Source: SHWC01 sp945902735 (GTDB lineage: Bacteria > Pseudomonadota > Alphaproteobacteria > UBA828). From it: a stretch of DNA of 64,000 nucleotides. The DNA lies in assembly GCA_945902735.1 (NCBI GenBank), contig CAMDNF010000003.1, positions 8,550 to 72,549 of the forward strand, given 5' to 3'. The position numbers and the translations under genes are program-made. The notes below the pieces were generated by a model that saw only the letters and a list, made by a program, of their open reading frames with translations, did not search any database and was not told the origin of the DNA. Positions 24,833 through 33,210 of this stretch are shown here, piece by piece. Positions within the stretch are counted from its first letter, which is position 1. Each line of letters opens with the position of its first letter.

Positions 24833-26065
24833 ATGATGGGAGCCGAGGAAACCCCGCCCGAGCGGGTCGACGTGGTCATCGCCGGCGGTGGGCTGGTCGG
24901 CATGTCGCTTGGCCTGGCGCTGGCCGGTGCCGGGCTTGAAATCGCCGTGGTCGATGCCGAGGCGCCGGCCATACGCCGCGATGCCGGCTTTGACGGGCGG
25001 GTCTCCTCGATCGCGCTCGGCTCGAGGCGCGTGCTCGACGGCATTGGGCTCTGGCCGCGCCTCGCGCCCGCCGCCGAGCCGATCAATGAAATCCGCGTCA
25101 CCGATGGCGAGGCGCCGCTCTTCTTGCATTACGACCACAAAGACGTCGGGCCCGATCCCTTGGGCTACATCGTCGAAAATCGCGACACCCGCGCAGGCCT
25201 GCTCGATGAGGCCGCCGCGTGCCCGACGCTTCGTCATATCGCGCCGGTCCGTGTTCAAAGCCTGACGCCCCAACTGGGCGCGATCATCGCGACGCTGAGC
25301 GATGGCCGCGCGATCAAAGCAAGCCTCGCCGTGGTCGCCGAAGGCCGCGAATCAAAACTCCGCGCCGATGCCGGCATTGGCATCACCGCCTGGCGCTATA
25401 AGCAAACCGGCCTTGTGTGCACGGTCGAGCATGAACGGCCGCATCGCGGCATCGCGCATGAGCGCTTCTTGCCGGCCGGGCCGTTCGCGATTCTGCCCAT
25501 GCGCGGCAATCGCTCGTCTTTGGTGTGGACCGAGCGGGAGGATCTCGCGCCCGGTCTGCTCGCACTGCCCGACCGCGAATTCCATCATGAGATGGCACGG
25601 CGCTTTGGCGATTTTCTGGGCGCGCTTCAAGTCGTCGGCCCGCGCTGGAGCTATCCGCTATCGCTCAGCCACGCCACGCGCTATCACGCCGGGCGACTCG
25701 CGCTCATCGGCGATTCGGCGCACGCCATTCATCCCATCGCGGGGCAAGGCTTCAATCTCGGGCTTCGCGATGTCGCCGTGTTGGCCGAGCTGATCGTCGA
25801 TCACCACCGGCTCGGGCTCGATATCGGCACGGGCGATCTGCTGAGCCGCTATGAGCGTGCGCGGCGCTTCGATGCGCAGGCGCTGATCGCGGTGACCGAT
25901 GGCTTGAACCGCTTGTTCTCGAACGATGTGGCGCCGGTCGTGCTAGCGCGCGATCTGGGGCTTGGCCTGGTCAATCAACTCAAACCGCTGAAGCGGCTCT
26001 TTATGCGCCACGCCATGGGCACGGTCGGCGAATTGCCGAGGCTGGCAAGAGGCGAGAAGTTGTAA
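24833..26065 (+). CDS. UbiH/UbiF/Coq6 family FAD-dependent hydroxylase
   Basis: The 410-residue flavoprotein has the N-terminal dinucleotide fold VVIAGGGLVGMSLGLALAGAG with the ribose-binding acidic residue in VVDAE. A middle DG-type segment and the second FAD motif GDSAHAIHPIAGQGFNLG follow; the HPxAGQGxNLGxxD pattern is diagnostic for ubiquinone hydroxylases. It hydroxylates the aromatic ring of a ubiquinone precursor at the inner membrane. Which ring position is modified cannot be told without phylogeny. It lies next to amidase and amtB as in other Rhodospirillales-like genomes. Confidence 0.92.
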   Translation: MMGAEETPPERVDVVIAGGGLVGMSLGLALAGAGLEIAVVDAEAPAIRRDAGFDGRVSSIALGSRRVLDGIGLWPRLAPAAEPINEIRVTDGEAPLFLHYDHKDVGPDPLGYIVENRDTRAGLLDEAAACPTLRHIAPVRVQSLTPQLGAIIATLSDGRAIKASLAVVAEGRESKLRADAGIGITAWRYKQTGLVCTVEHERPHRGIAHERFLPAGPFAILPMRGNRSSLVWTEREDLAPGLLALPDREFHHEMARRFGDFLGALQVVGPRWSYPLSLSHATRYHAGRLALIGDSAHAIHPIAGQGFNLGLRDVAVLAELIVDHHRLGLDIGTGDLLSRYERARRFDAQALIAVTDGLNRLFSNDVAPVVLARDLGLGLVNQLKPLKRLFMRHAMGTVGELPRLARGEKL

Positions 26066-26117
26066 ACGCGCGCGGTGCGCTTCCGTCCGCTCGCCGCCAC
26101 CGGGCGAACTTTTTCTC

Positions 26118-26212
26118 CGTCATGCGCGGACTTGATCCGCGCATCCAGGTTTTCTCAAGGAAAATGCATCGTTGCAGGCACTGGATTGCCGGGTCTTCGC
26201 CCGGCAATGACG
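26118..26212. repeat. REP-like paired inverted repeat
   Basis: Two palindromic units face each other: CGTCATGCGCGGACTTGATC...CATCCAG (26118-26148) and CTGGATTGCCGGGTC...GGCAATGACG (26181-26212). Each can fold alone, and the two can pair through CGTCATT/G...CATCCAG. It lies between two convergent genes and belongs to the same family as 23200-23284. It may serve as a transcript end. Confidence 0.8.
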
Positions 26213-26226
26213 AATACGGGATGAAA

Positions 26227-26622
26227 CTACTCCGCCGCGGCCTTGGCGCTGGCTGTCTTGGGCATATAAAGGAAATAACTTTTCCGTACCGTCTCGATCA
26301 CGTTCCATTCCAACGTCTCGCCCTGGGCGACGAAAAAACTATCGCCGGCTTCAAGCGTGGTCTTGCGGCCCTTCTCATCGGTGATGACGAGCTTGCCTTT
26401 GATGAGCGTGGCGATCTCGTCCATTGGATAGGTGAGGCGGAAGCGACCCTTCGTGCATTCCCAAAGGCCGGCCGAGAAACTGCCGTCGGGCGAGGCGAAA
26501 TCCTCGCGCCCCGATTGCTTGGGGCTGCCCTCGAGCACGACGAGTCCGGGAAAACTTTGCTCTAACGTCTCGTCATAGGCGGTCAAGCCGCGCTCGCGCC
26601 CACCCGGTCGATAAACGTGCAT
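26227..26622 (-). CDS. Cupin domain protein (DUF861/cupin_3 type)
   Basis: The 131-residue protein contains GRFRLTYPMDEIATLIKGKLVITDEKG and LEAGDSFFVAQGETLEWNVIE, the standard two-motif small cupin of the DUF861 group. The protein at 20481-20831 is a divergent relative. It lies 12 bases upstream of no other coding start and heads away from a REP-like repeat. These proteins bind metal or small ligands; no specific reaction can be assigned. Confidence 0.85.
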   Translation of the reverse strand: MHVYRPGGRERGLTAYDETLEQSFPGLVVLEGSPKQSGREDFASPDGSFSAGLWECTKGRFRLTYPMDEIATLIKGKLVITDEKGRKTTLEAGDSFFVAQGETLEWNVIETVRKSYFLYMPKTASAKAAAE

Positions 26623-26634
26623 GGCTCGTTCTCC

Positions 26635-27003
26635 CTACGCCTCGCGCCTCAAGCCTTTCGTGTCGAGCGCGGCGAGATAATCGGCCCAGAGCTTGTCTTT
26701 GTTTTCGCCGAGCTGACGCAAATAGGCCCAGGAATAAATGCCGGTGCTGTGCGTGTCGTCGAACACCAGGCGCACCGCGTAATTGCCCACCGCCTCGATT
26801 TCGGCGATGCCGACATGGCGTCGCCCGGCCACGATGGTTTTGCCCTCGCCATGGCCCATCACTTCGGCTGATGGGCTCTCGACGCGTAGCAATTCGGCCG
26901 ACAGCACAAAATTTTTGCCGTCGTCGAATTCGACCTCAAGGCACTTCTCGGCGCGCCGATAGCGAATCTCAAGCGGCCAATGCGCGGTGTCGTAGCGGCT
27001 CAT
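26635..27003 (-). CDS. DUF971 family protein (gamma-butyrobetaine hydroxylase N-terminal-like)
   Basis: The 122-residue protein has WPLEIRYRRAEKCLEVEFDDGKNFVLSAELLR and the end YSWAYLRQLGENKDKLW, the pattern of the stand-alone DUF971/GBBH-like N-terminal domain. In other bacteria this small domain is tied to Fe-S or Mrp-type proteins. It overlaps the Trm112 gene by four bases (ATGA at 27003-27000), so the two are translationally coupled. Function is not established from this sequence. Confidence 0.85.
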   Translation of the reverse strand: MSRYDTAHWPLEIRYRRAEKCLEVEFDDGKNFVLSAELLRVESPSAEVMGHGEGKTIVAGRRHVGIAEIEAVGNYAVRLVFDDTHSTGIYSWAYLRQLGENKDKLWADYLAALDTKGLRREA

Positions 27004-27206
27004 GCGCGCTGATTTTCGGGCTCGTCGAGCGAGCGGGCTTCCTCGACCAGCATGATCGGAATGCCATCGCGAATGGGGTAGGCGAGGCGCGCTTTCTCGC
27101 TGATCAATTCCTGACGCTCGGAATCATAACGCAGCGTCTCCTTGGTCAGCGGGCAGACCAAAATTTCCAACAGACGCGGATCGACACGCGGGCGAAGGTC
27201 GGGCAT
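27000..27206 (-). CDS. Trm112 family protein
   Basis: The 68-residue protein reads LLEILVCPLTKETLRYD, then a strand pair, then LAYPIRDGIPIMLVEEAR, the complete Trm112/UPF0434 zinc-ribbon-like signature, though only one Cys remains, as usual for proteobacteria. Members activate methyltransferases or act as small assembly factors. It lies between the LON-domain gene (18 bases) and DUF971 (four-base overlap), a conserved alphaproteobacterial block. Confidence 0.93.
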   Translation of the reverse strand: MPDLRPRVDPRLLEILVCPLTKETLRYDSERQELISEKARLAYPIRDGIPIMLVEEARSLDEPENQRA

Positions 27207-27224
27207 GGCGCGCTCCTCAATCCG

Positions 27225-27896
27225 TCACTGGCGAAGCGAGGCAGGCGGCGCGACGCGCGCTTCGAGCGCGGCCATTTCAAGGAGCGAGATCACCGCCTTG
27301 GCGCGCGCCTCATCATCGGGGTATTCGAGCAGCGCCTGTTTTTCATTCGGCCGGAACGGGCAAATCATGGCCAAGCAGGTGAGCAGATGATTGTCCGGCG
27401 CGCGCTCGATGCTCTGCCAATCGGCGGTCAGCCCGTGAACCTGAAAATAATCCTTGAGTGCGGGGATCAGCCGGTTACGGTCAAACTTGACGGCTGGCGG
27501 CTCGCACAAATCATCGGCGAAGCGCGTGAAGTTCGCCTCGACGCGCCGATGCAGGCGCCCCTCCATCGGCAGTTCGCGCTCGATCTCGAACCGCGCAAGG
27601 CCAACCAACGTAATCAAGAATCTGCCGTCATCGGTTTCGGCGAAGGTGGTGATGCGCCCGGCGCAGCCAACGCGATAGACCTCGGGTTGTGCCGGCGAGG
27701 CCTCGGGGTCGACCGGCTGCACCATGCCGATCAAGCGGTGCGAGCCGATCGCTTCCTGCGTCATCTCCAAATAGCGCGGCTCGAAAATATTGAGTGGCAA
27801 TTTGCCGCGCGGCAAAAGCAGCACGCCCGGCAGCGGAAAAATCGGAATGACCTTCGGCAGATCCTCGACGCAACGATAGGGGGATCCCATTTTCAT
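27225..27896 (-). CDS. LON peptidase substrate-binding domain protein
   Basis: From the ATG at 27896 it has 223 residues; GTG at 27905 is an alternative and the much longer open frame overlaps the thioredoxin-like gene. The protein consists of the Lon N-terminal domain alone: VIPIFPLPGVLLLPRGKLPLNIFEPRYLEM, then GCAGRITTFAETDDGRFLITLVGLARF. There is no ATPase or protease part. Stand-alone Lon N-domains are widespread and may select or present proteins for turnover. It lies in the CnoX-LON-Trm112-DUF971 block, 14 bases after the thioredoxin-like gene. Confidence 0.92.
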   Translation of the reverse strand: MKMGSPYRCVEDLPKVIPIFPLPGVLLLPRGKLPLNIFEPRYLEMTQEAIGSHRLIGMVQPVDPEASPAQPEVYRVGCAGRITTFAETDDGRFLITLVGLARFEIERELPMEGRLHRRVEANFTRFADDLCEPPAVKFDRNRLIPALKDYFQVHGLTADWQSIERAPDNHLLTCLAMICPFRPNEKQALLEYPDDEARAKAVISLLEMAALEARVAPPASLRQ

Positions 27897-27910
27897 TGCG
27901 CCCACCCGGT

Positions 27911-28837
27911 TTAGGAGAACAGCACGGAGGAGAGCTTGCGTCTCCCGGCGGCGGTGGCGGGGTTGGTCGGGCCAAGCGCCTCGAACAATTTGAGCAGCTG
28001 CAAACGCGCGGCCTCTTCGTTCCATTTGCGCTCACGCCGAATAATGGCGATCAGTGCATCGACCGCCTCGTCATTACGCCCGGCGGCGTAATAGGCCATG
28101 GCGAGATCGAAGCGCGCCTGATGGTCGGCCGGGTTGGCGGCGAGTTTGGCCTCAAGCTCGGCGGTCCCCGACGCAGCGGCGCCATTGGCGGCGGTCGTTT
28201 GCTCGGCCAAAGCGAGCGCGGCCGTGGCGCTTTTGACCGCCGGGTTGTTGGCGTCTTTCGGATCGACCGTCGCCAGCAGCTCCTTGGCCTCCTTGGTCTT
28301 GCCCAAGGCCACGAAGCAGCGCGCGAGGCCGCCAATCGCCTGGGGCTCGCCCGGCGCATGGCGCAGGATTTGCGAATAAAGATTGCCCGCGGCCTGAAAA
28401 TCGCCGGCATCGAGCGCGATCTTGGCTTGTTCGAGTGCCTGCTCGACCGGGCTCGGGCCGACCGGGCCGATCAACCGCTCGATGAAGGATTTAACCTGGC
28501 TCTCGGGCAGCGCGCCGACAAAGCCGTCAACCGGCTGGCCGCGATGAAACGCGAAGACCGCCGGGATCGATTGAATGCGCAGTTCCTGGGCGATTTCAGG
28601 GTTGTCGTCGATATTGAGTTTGACCAGGCGCACCTTGCCGCCGGCCGCCTTGACCACCTTTTCAAGGATCGGCGTGAGCTGCTTGCAGGGCCCACACCAC
28701 GGCGCCCAAAAATCGACGATCACCGGCGCGTCCATCGAGCCCTGAAGCACGTCAGCCGCGAAGGTTTGCGTCGTGGTGTCTTTAATCACAGTGGCGGGCG
28801 CGGCCGCGCCGCTGCCTTGCCCAATTAGCGCTTCCAT
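27911..28837 (-). CDS. cnoX: Thioredoxin-domain chaperone of the CnoX/YbbN family with TPRs
   Basis: The 308-residue protein has an N-terminal thioredoxin fold (about residues 15-115) with an intact active site, VDFWAPWCGPCKQLTPIL, and the cis-Pro segment IQSIPAVFAFHRG. The C-terminal half is TPR-like (QAKIALDAGDFQAAGNLYSQIL, ARCFVALGKTKEAKELL). This is the CnoX/YbbN architecture, a cytoplasmic holdase that protects proteins from oxidative damage and hands them to refolding chaperones. E. coli CnoX lacks the redox-active pair, whereas this one retains CGPC and may be redox active. Confidence 0.92.
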   Translation of the reverse strand: MEALIGQGSGAAAPATVIKDTTTQTFAADVLQGSMDAPVIVDFWAPWCGPCKQLTPILEKVVKAAGGKVRLVKLNIDDNPEIAQELRIQSIPAVFAFHRGQPVDGFVGALPESQVKSFIERLIGPVGPSPVEQALEQAKIALDAGDFQAAGNLYSQILRHAPGEPQAIGGLARCFVALGKTKEAKELLATVDPKDANNPAVKSATAALALAEQTTAANGAAASGTAELEAKLAANPADHQARFDLAMAYYAAGRNDEAVDALIAIIRRERKWNEEAARLQLLKLFEALGPTNPATAAGRRKLSSVLFS

Positions 28838-28936
28838 GCCGGTTCTAGTCCCCAGTCAGGCTCTTAAGTATTATGGCAATTACATGGCAGGTCGGCACCC
28901 GGCTGACAAGAGCACGGCGCGGTTTTAGGGCCTAGA

Positions 28937-29425
28937 TCAGAGCGCAAGCTCGGTCGGCTGATGGCCGCAGGCCGCGATAAAGCGGCGTAAATCGATAGGA
29001 AGGATGGCGGTGGTCGCCTCATTGGTCAGCGGGTGGTAGTTGAGCACCGCCTCTTGCATCATGCCCTCATCCAAAATCACGCTCACGCGGTGCTCGCGGT
29101 CGTTGATCAGGGCAAAGGGCGTCACCGAGCCCGGGGTCACGCCGAGCACCTCGAGCAACAAATCGGGCCGGCCGAAGGAAAGCCGCGCAGCACCGATGGT
29201 CTTGGAAATGGCGTTCAGCTCGATCGGGCGTGAATCGAGCGCGACCAGCAAATAGAGCCGATCCTTCTTGTCTTTGAGGAAGAGGCTTTTGCAATGCCCG
29301 CCCGGCAAATGGGCACAATGGGCCTTGGCCTCCTCGACCGTGAAGACCGGCGGGTGCTCATAGGTCGTCGTCTCGATCCCGAGCGAGCGGAGTTTCTCGA
29401 ACAAATCGGCACGGCTGGCGGTCAC
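28937..29425 (-). CDS. ProX/YbaK-type aminoacyl-tRNA editing protein (prolyl-tRNA deacylase)
   Basis: The 162-residue stand-alone domain has the entry TYEHPPVFTVEEAKAHCAHLPGGHCKSLFLKDKK and the mid-segment GVTPGSVTPFALINDREHRV, both typical of PrdX/ProX, which hydrolyses mischarged alanyl-tRNA(Pro). The conserved Lys in CKSLFLKD corresponds to the substrate-positioning Lys of the family. It acts in trans in the cytoplasm, correcting errors of prolyl-tRNA synthetase. Confidence 0.9.
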   Translation of the reverse strand: MTASRADLFEKLRSLGIETTTYEHPPVFTVEEAKAHCAHLPGGHCKSLFLKDKKDRLYLLVALDSRPIELNAISKTIGAARLSFGRPDLLLEVLGVTPGSVTPFALINDREHRVSVILDEGMMQEAVLNYHPLTNEATTAILPIDLRRFIAACGHQPTELAL

Positions 29426-29525
29426 GGGGCGTCCCTTACCTTATCTTCTTAATCCTTGGGTCATCTTGCCACGGCAGACTTGCACGCTTCGAGGCTTCGG
29501 CTTATATCCGTCGCACTCCATGGAC

Positions 29526-29600
29526 GCGGGCGTAGCTCAGGGGTAGAGCACAACCTTGCCAAGGTTGGGGTCGTGAGTTCGAATCTCATCGCCCGCTCCA
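29526..29600 (+). tRNA. tRNA-Gly (anticodon GCC), CCA encoded
   Basis: A 75-base cloverleaf: acceptor GCGGGCG paired with CGCCCGC, D-arm with TAGCTCAGGGGTAGAGC, and an anticodon arm CAACCTTGCCAAGGTTG with GCC in the loop. The T-arm is GTGAGTTCGAATCTCAT, then discriminator T and a genomically encoded CCA. It stands alone between the ProX-type gene and a GST-like gene. Confidence 0.97.
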
Positions 29601-29667
29601 ATTCTAGCCGAAATTCAGGGTCGACGACGCGGTGCGCAAGCGCTGCGCCGGACGCGCCCTTGCGGCC

Positions 29668-30381
29668 TTAGGCGCTCGGCGCCACGCCGAATAGCGCCTG
29701 ATGCATGCGCGCGGCATAGGCCTTGAGATTGGTCAATTTGTCGATCTCGGCGCGGGTCGGCAAGATCACCGGCCTGAAGCTTATGAGGGCCAAGAAGGCG
29801 TGGGCGGTGGCGTCGATCGAGCGTGGCCGGTCGCCCATGAAATAGGGCTTGTCGCCAAGAAAGGCCGAAACGGCGCGCAGATCATCGAGCCCGATCTTAT
29901 AAATCTCCGCCGGCGCATGGCGGCCCATGCCGTGGCCCTGCACCTGTTTCCACAACGAGCGGTGCACGAGCGCCGGAATAAACAGCCGGAGCGGCAGGGG
30001 CAGGTGGGCGAAGGTCTTGCGCCGTGTCGCCGGCCAATTGGCGTCGTCGAACCAACGGCCATAGAACATGGACCAATAGAGGTTCTCCTCGAACAGGCGG
30101 CGGAAGGCGAGGGCGGTCGCCTGCTCGACCGGGCTCATGCCGTCGTCGAGCGAGTCGCCATAGGTCGCCTTCAAATAATCGATGATGAACCCGGAATCGC
30201 CGATCATGCGGCCATTGTCTTCGATGAACGGAAATTTGCCCTTGGGCGCCTTGGTCGGCAGAGTCGGGAAGACCACGCGGTAGTCCCGCTTGGTCAGTTT
30301 CAGATAGTTTTCCAGTTTGAAACAGAACGGACTTTCGCTCGGCAGCGTTCCGGGCCCGCGCAAACTGCAGAGCGTGATCAT
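29668..30381 (-). CDS. Glutathione S-transferase family protein (metaxin/FAXC-like)
   Basis: The open frame is far longer, but only the last 237 codons, from the ATG at 30381, look like protein; the rest is antisense to mtnA. The thioredoxin-like N-terminus reads LPSESPFCFKLENYLKLTKRDY and APKGKFPFIEDNGRMIGDSGFIIDYLK. The helical C-terminal domain ends with DDLRAVSAFLGDKPYFMGDRPRSIDATAHAFL. This is the GST subgroup related to metaxins and failed-axon-connections proteins, whose catalytic role is unclear. It is divergent from mtnA. Confidence 0.9.
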   Translation of the reverse strand: MITLCSLRGPGTLPSESPFCFKLENYLKLTKRDYRVVFPTLPTKAPKGKFPFIEDNGRMIGDSGFIIDYLKATYGDSLDDGMSPVEQATALAFRRLFEENLYWSMFYGRWFDDANWPATRRKTFAHLPLPLRLFIPALVHRSLWKQVQGHGMGRHAPAEIYKIGLDDLRAVSAFLGDKPYFMGDRPRSIDATAHAFLALISFRPVILPTRAEIDKLTNLKAYAARMHQALFGVAPSA

Positions 30382-30495
30382 TGCGATCGCCTCCCCTTCG
30401 GCATGGCCACGCAGCGCCTCGGCTGGTCCGGCGCGCGCTTGCATGGCAGAGTGCGCCCGGCCGAGGGAGAGGTCAAATGACGGAACATTCAAGCC

Positions 30496-31599
30496 ATGCG
30501 CGTTGACGGCGTCTCCTTTCGTTCGATCTGGCTGGAGCCAGATGGCTGGTCGGTCGGCGTGATCGACCAAACCAAATTGCCCCATGGCTTCACCACATTG
30601 CGCCTGACGCGCTTGGACGAAGCAGCGCACGCGATCCGCTCCATGCAAGTGCGCGGCGCGCCCTTGATCGGCGCGGTGGCCGCCTATGGCCTGGCGCTCG
30701 CGCTTCGCGTCGATGCCTCCGATGGCGCGCTTGCCACGGCCTGCACGATGCTTTCGGCAACGCGGCCGACCGCGGTGAATTTGCGCTGGGCGATCGAGCG
30801 CATGCGCGCGGTCTTGGCGCCCTTGGGCCCGCAAGCGCGTGCCGCCGCCGCCTATGACGAGGCCGCGAAAATCTGTAACGAAGATGTCGCGATTAACGAG
30901 GCGATCGGGCGTTATGGTCTTGCGGTCATCGAGGCCAAGGCCAAAGAAAAACGCAAGGCAACCGTCAATTTGCTCACCCATTGCAATGCCGGTTGGCTCG
31001 CGACCGTCGATTGGGGCACCGCGCTCGCGCCGATCTATATGGCGCATGATGCGGGCATCGATTTGCATGTCTGGGTCGATGAAACCCGTCCGCGCAATCA
31101 AGGCGCTGGGCTGACCGCATGGGAACTTGGCAAGCATGGCGTTTCGCACACCGTGATTGTCGATAATGCCGGCGGTCATTTGATGCAGCACGGCCAAGTC
31201 GATCTTTGCATCGTCGGCACCGATCGCGTCACCGCGCGCGGCGATGTCGCCAACAAGATCGGCACCTATTTGAAGGCGCTCGCCGCTTATGACAACGCCG
31301 TGCCGTTTTATGTCGCGCTGCCCTCGACCACGATCGATTGGTCGATTGAGGATGGCGTGCGCGACATTCCGATCGAGGAGCGGGCCGAAGCCGAAGTGCT
31401 CACCATCGCGGGTCAGGACGAAGCGGGTCGTCTGGTCAATGTCGCGGTGACGCCAAAAGGCGCGCGCGCGGCGAATTTCGGCTTCGATGTAACACCCGCG
31501 CGTCTGGTCACGGGCTTGATCACCGAGCGTGGCGTGTGCGCGGCGTCGAAAGCCGGGCTCAGCAATTTGTTTCCGAACAGAGACCATAGTCGCGTCTGA
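30496..31599 (+). CDS. mtnA: S-methyl-5-thioribose-1-phosphate isomerase
   Basis: The 367-residue protein has the MtnA active-site segment NLLTHCNAGWLAT with the catalytic Cys. It also has VDETRPRNQGAGLTAWEL and CIVGTDRVTARGDVANKIGTY with the catalytic Asp, which distinguish it from eIF2B-alpha relatives. It converts methylthioribose-1-phosphate to methylthioribulose-1-phosphate in methylthioadenosine salvage. The class II aldolase gene that follows overlaps it by 71 bases in another frame. No other salvage gene (mtnP, mtnK, mtnC, mtnD) is in the window. Confidence 0.95.
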   Translation: MRVDGVSFRSIWLEPDGWSVGVIDQTKLPHGFTTLRLTRLDEAAHAIRSMQVRGAPLIGAVAAYGLALALRVDASDGALATACTMLSATRPTAVNLRWAIERMRAVLAPLGPQARAAAAYDEAAKICNEDVAINEAIGRYGLAVIEAKAKEKRKATVNLLTHCNAGWLATVDWGTALAPIYMAHDAGIDLHVWVDETRPRNQGAGLTAWELGKHGVSHTVIVDNAGGHLMQHGQVDLCIVGTDRVTARGDVANKIGTYLKALAAYDNAVPFYVALPSTTIDWSIEDGVRDIPIEERAEAEVLTIAGQDEAGRLVNVAVTPKGARAANFGFDVTPARLVTGLITERGVCAASKAGLSNLFPNRDHSRV

Positions 31600-32239
31600 T
31601 CACGCGCGCGAGCGGCGCGCGCTGAGCGCGACCGCGCGGTGCATGAACGCGCGCGGGCTCAATCAGGGCACGTCAGGCAATCTCAGCGTGCGCGTGGCGG
31701 GCGGGCTCTTGATCACGCCGAGCGGTGTGTCCAAGGACGAGCTTCGCCCCGCCGATATGGTGCGGCTCGATTGGGCTGGCCAAGCGCGCGGCCAATTGGC
31801 GCCCTCCAGCGAATGGCACTTTCATCGAGATATTTTGCAGGCCCGGCCCGAGGTGAACGCGGTTCTGCACGCGCATTCGATGTTCGCCACCACGCTGGCC
31901 TGCCTTCATCGCGGCATCCCGGCGTTTCATTACATGATCGCGGTCGCAGGTGGCGATGATATTCGCTGCGCGCGCTACGCCACCTTCGGCACAGCGACCT
32001 TGTCGCGCCATGCTTTAGTGGCGCTCAAAGGGCGCAAGGCCTGTCTGCTCGCCAATCACGGCATGATCGTGATCGGTGAATCGCTGAAGGATACGCTGAG
32101 GCTCGCCATTGAAGTTGAAACGCTGGCCGCGATGTATTGGCGCGCTTTGCAAATCGGCAAGCCCGTGGTTCTCTCAAAAGCGGAAATGGCGCGCGTGCTG
32201 AAAAAATTCGAGACCTACGGCAAACCCCAATCCGCCTAG
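31529..32239 (+). CDS. Class II aldolase/adducin family protein (probable methylthioribulose-1-phosphate aldolase)
   Basis: The domain starts LNQGTSGNLSVRVAGGLLITPSGV, with the active-site Glu in SSEWHFHRDI, the zinc histidines in LHAHSMFAT and a later NHGMIVIGES. This is the fuculose-phosphate/ribulose-phosphate aldolase set. The only canonical start before the domain is GTG at 31529, giving 236 residues and a 71-base overlap with mtnA; the first 20 or so residues may not be real. Adjacent mtnA suggests cleavage of methylthioribulose-1-phosphate to DHAP and methylthioacetaldehyde (the DHAP shunt) rather than the MtnB dehydratase reaction. That assignment is inferred from context. Confidence 0.85.
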   Translation: MACARRRKPGSAICFRTETIVASDHARERRALSATARCMNARGLNQGTSGNLSVRVAGGLLITPSGVSKDELRPADMVRLDWAGQARGQLAPSSEWHFHRDILQARPEVNAVLHAHSMFATTLACLHRGIPAFHYMIAVAGGDDIRCARYATFGTATLSRHALVALKGRKACLLANHGMIVIGESLKDTLRLAIEVETLAAMYWRALQIGKPVVLSKAEMARVLKKFETYGKPQSA

Positions 32240-33168
32240 ACCGGCTCTGCCTCCGGTAGATCGCCGAGGCTCGCCTCGATCTCGGCGCGCATTGGCATGG
32301 CGCTGGCCGCGCCGGGCTTCAGGCAGGTCAGCCCGCCCGCGATTGAGGCGAAACGCAGCGCGTCAGGCAAGGTGCGGCCTTCATCGAGCGCCACGCTGAG
32401 CGCACCGACAAACGCATCGCCCGCGCCGGTGCTATCGACCGGCGTAATCGGCAGCACACCGATCCGCCACGCCAGCGGGCCCGCGACCGCGAAGGCACCC
32501 TCGGGCCCGAGACTCACTACGAGATGAACGCCGAGCCATTTTGCCACCGATCGAGCGGCCGGTTCGGGCGCGTCCTTGGGCAGATCGAGTTGCGCCGCCA
32601 CCATGGCGAGCTCAATCTCGTTCACGACGAGAAGGCTCACCGCCTTGAGCGCTTCCTCGGGCAGTCTGAGTGCCGGCGCAAGATTCAGCACGCTCCGCGC
32701 ACCCGCATGCTTGGCGCGATAGAGGAGGGCGGTGATCTCCGCCACCGGCGTTTCCATTTGCAGCACGAGCGTCGCATCGGGCGTTAGCCAATCGGCCGGT
32801 ATTTGATTGGCATGAGCGTTCGCGTTTGCGCCGCTCGCCACCACAATCGCGTTCTCGCCCGCATCGTCCACCACGATGCCGGCACAGCCACTCGGTTGGT
32901 CGACGGTCGCGAGCACGTGGGTGTCGATGCCGGCGTCCGAAAGAGTTTCTTTCAACAGACCGGCGAATTGATCATTGCCGAGCGCGCCGGCGAAGCGCAC
33001 CGGCGCGGCACCACCATGTTGCGCGCGCGCGGCGGCGACCGCTTGATTGAGGCCCTTGCCGCCCGCGCCCATGGCGAAGGAGCGGCCGATCACGGTCTCG
33101 CCCGGCCGCGGCAAATGCGCGGCACGGAAAACAAGATCGGCGTTGAGCGAACCGAAGACCATGATCAC
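32236..33168 (-). CDS. rbsK: Ribokinase (PfkB family sugar kinase)
   Basis: The 310-residue protein has the first PfkB signature GGKGLNQAVAAARAQ, the substrate-side MVFGSLNADLVFRAAHLPRPGET, and the second signature VDSTGAGDAFVGALSVAL with the anion hole GAGD and catalytic Asp. The start and the sugar-contact residues fit ribokinase best. It is convergent with the aldolase gene, overlapping its stop by four bases. Phosphorylation of ribose links it loosely to the neighbouring pentose-phosphate salvage genes. Confidence 0.92.
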   Translation of the reverse strand: MIMVFGSLNADLVFRAAHLPRPGETVIGRSFAMGAGGKGLNQAVAAARAQHGGAAPVRFAGALGNDQFAGLLKETLSDAGIDTHVLATVDQPSGCAGIVVDDAGENAIVVASGANANAHANQIPADWLTPDATLVLQMETPVAEITALLYRAKHAGARSVLNLAPALRLPEEALKAVSLLVVNEIELAMVAAQLDLPKDAPEPAARSVAKWLGVHLVVSLGPEGAFAVAGPLAWRIGVLPITPVDSTGAGDAFVGALSVALDEGRTLPDALRFASIAGGLTCLKPGAASAMPMRAEIEASLGDLPEAEPV

Positions 33169-33210
33169 GGGCGTCGTCGACCCCTCGGGAAAACGCCGCC
33201 GCGTGAAAAA

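Noticed and set aside
26871..27914. 347-codon plus-strand open frame opposite the Trm112 and LON-domain genes
   Set aside because: The three minus-strand genes it covers are confidently recognised; the plus-strand translation has no family features.
30382..31587. N-terminal 402 codons of a 639-codon minus-strand open frame ahead of the GST-like gene
   Set aside because: It lies antisense to mtnA and has no protein-family character; the GST-like domain starts at the ATG at 30381.
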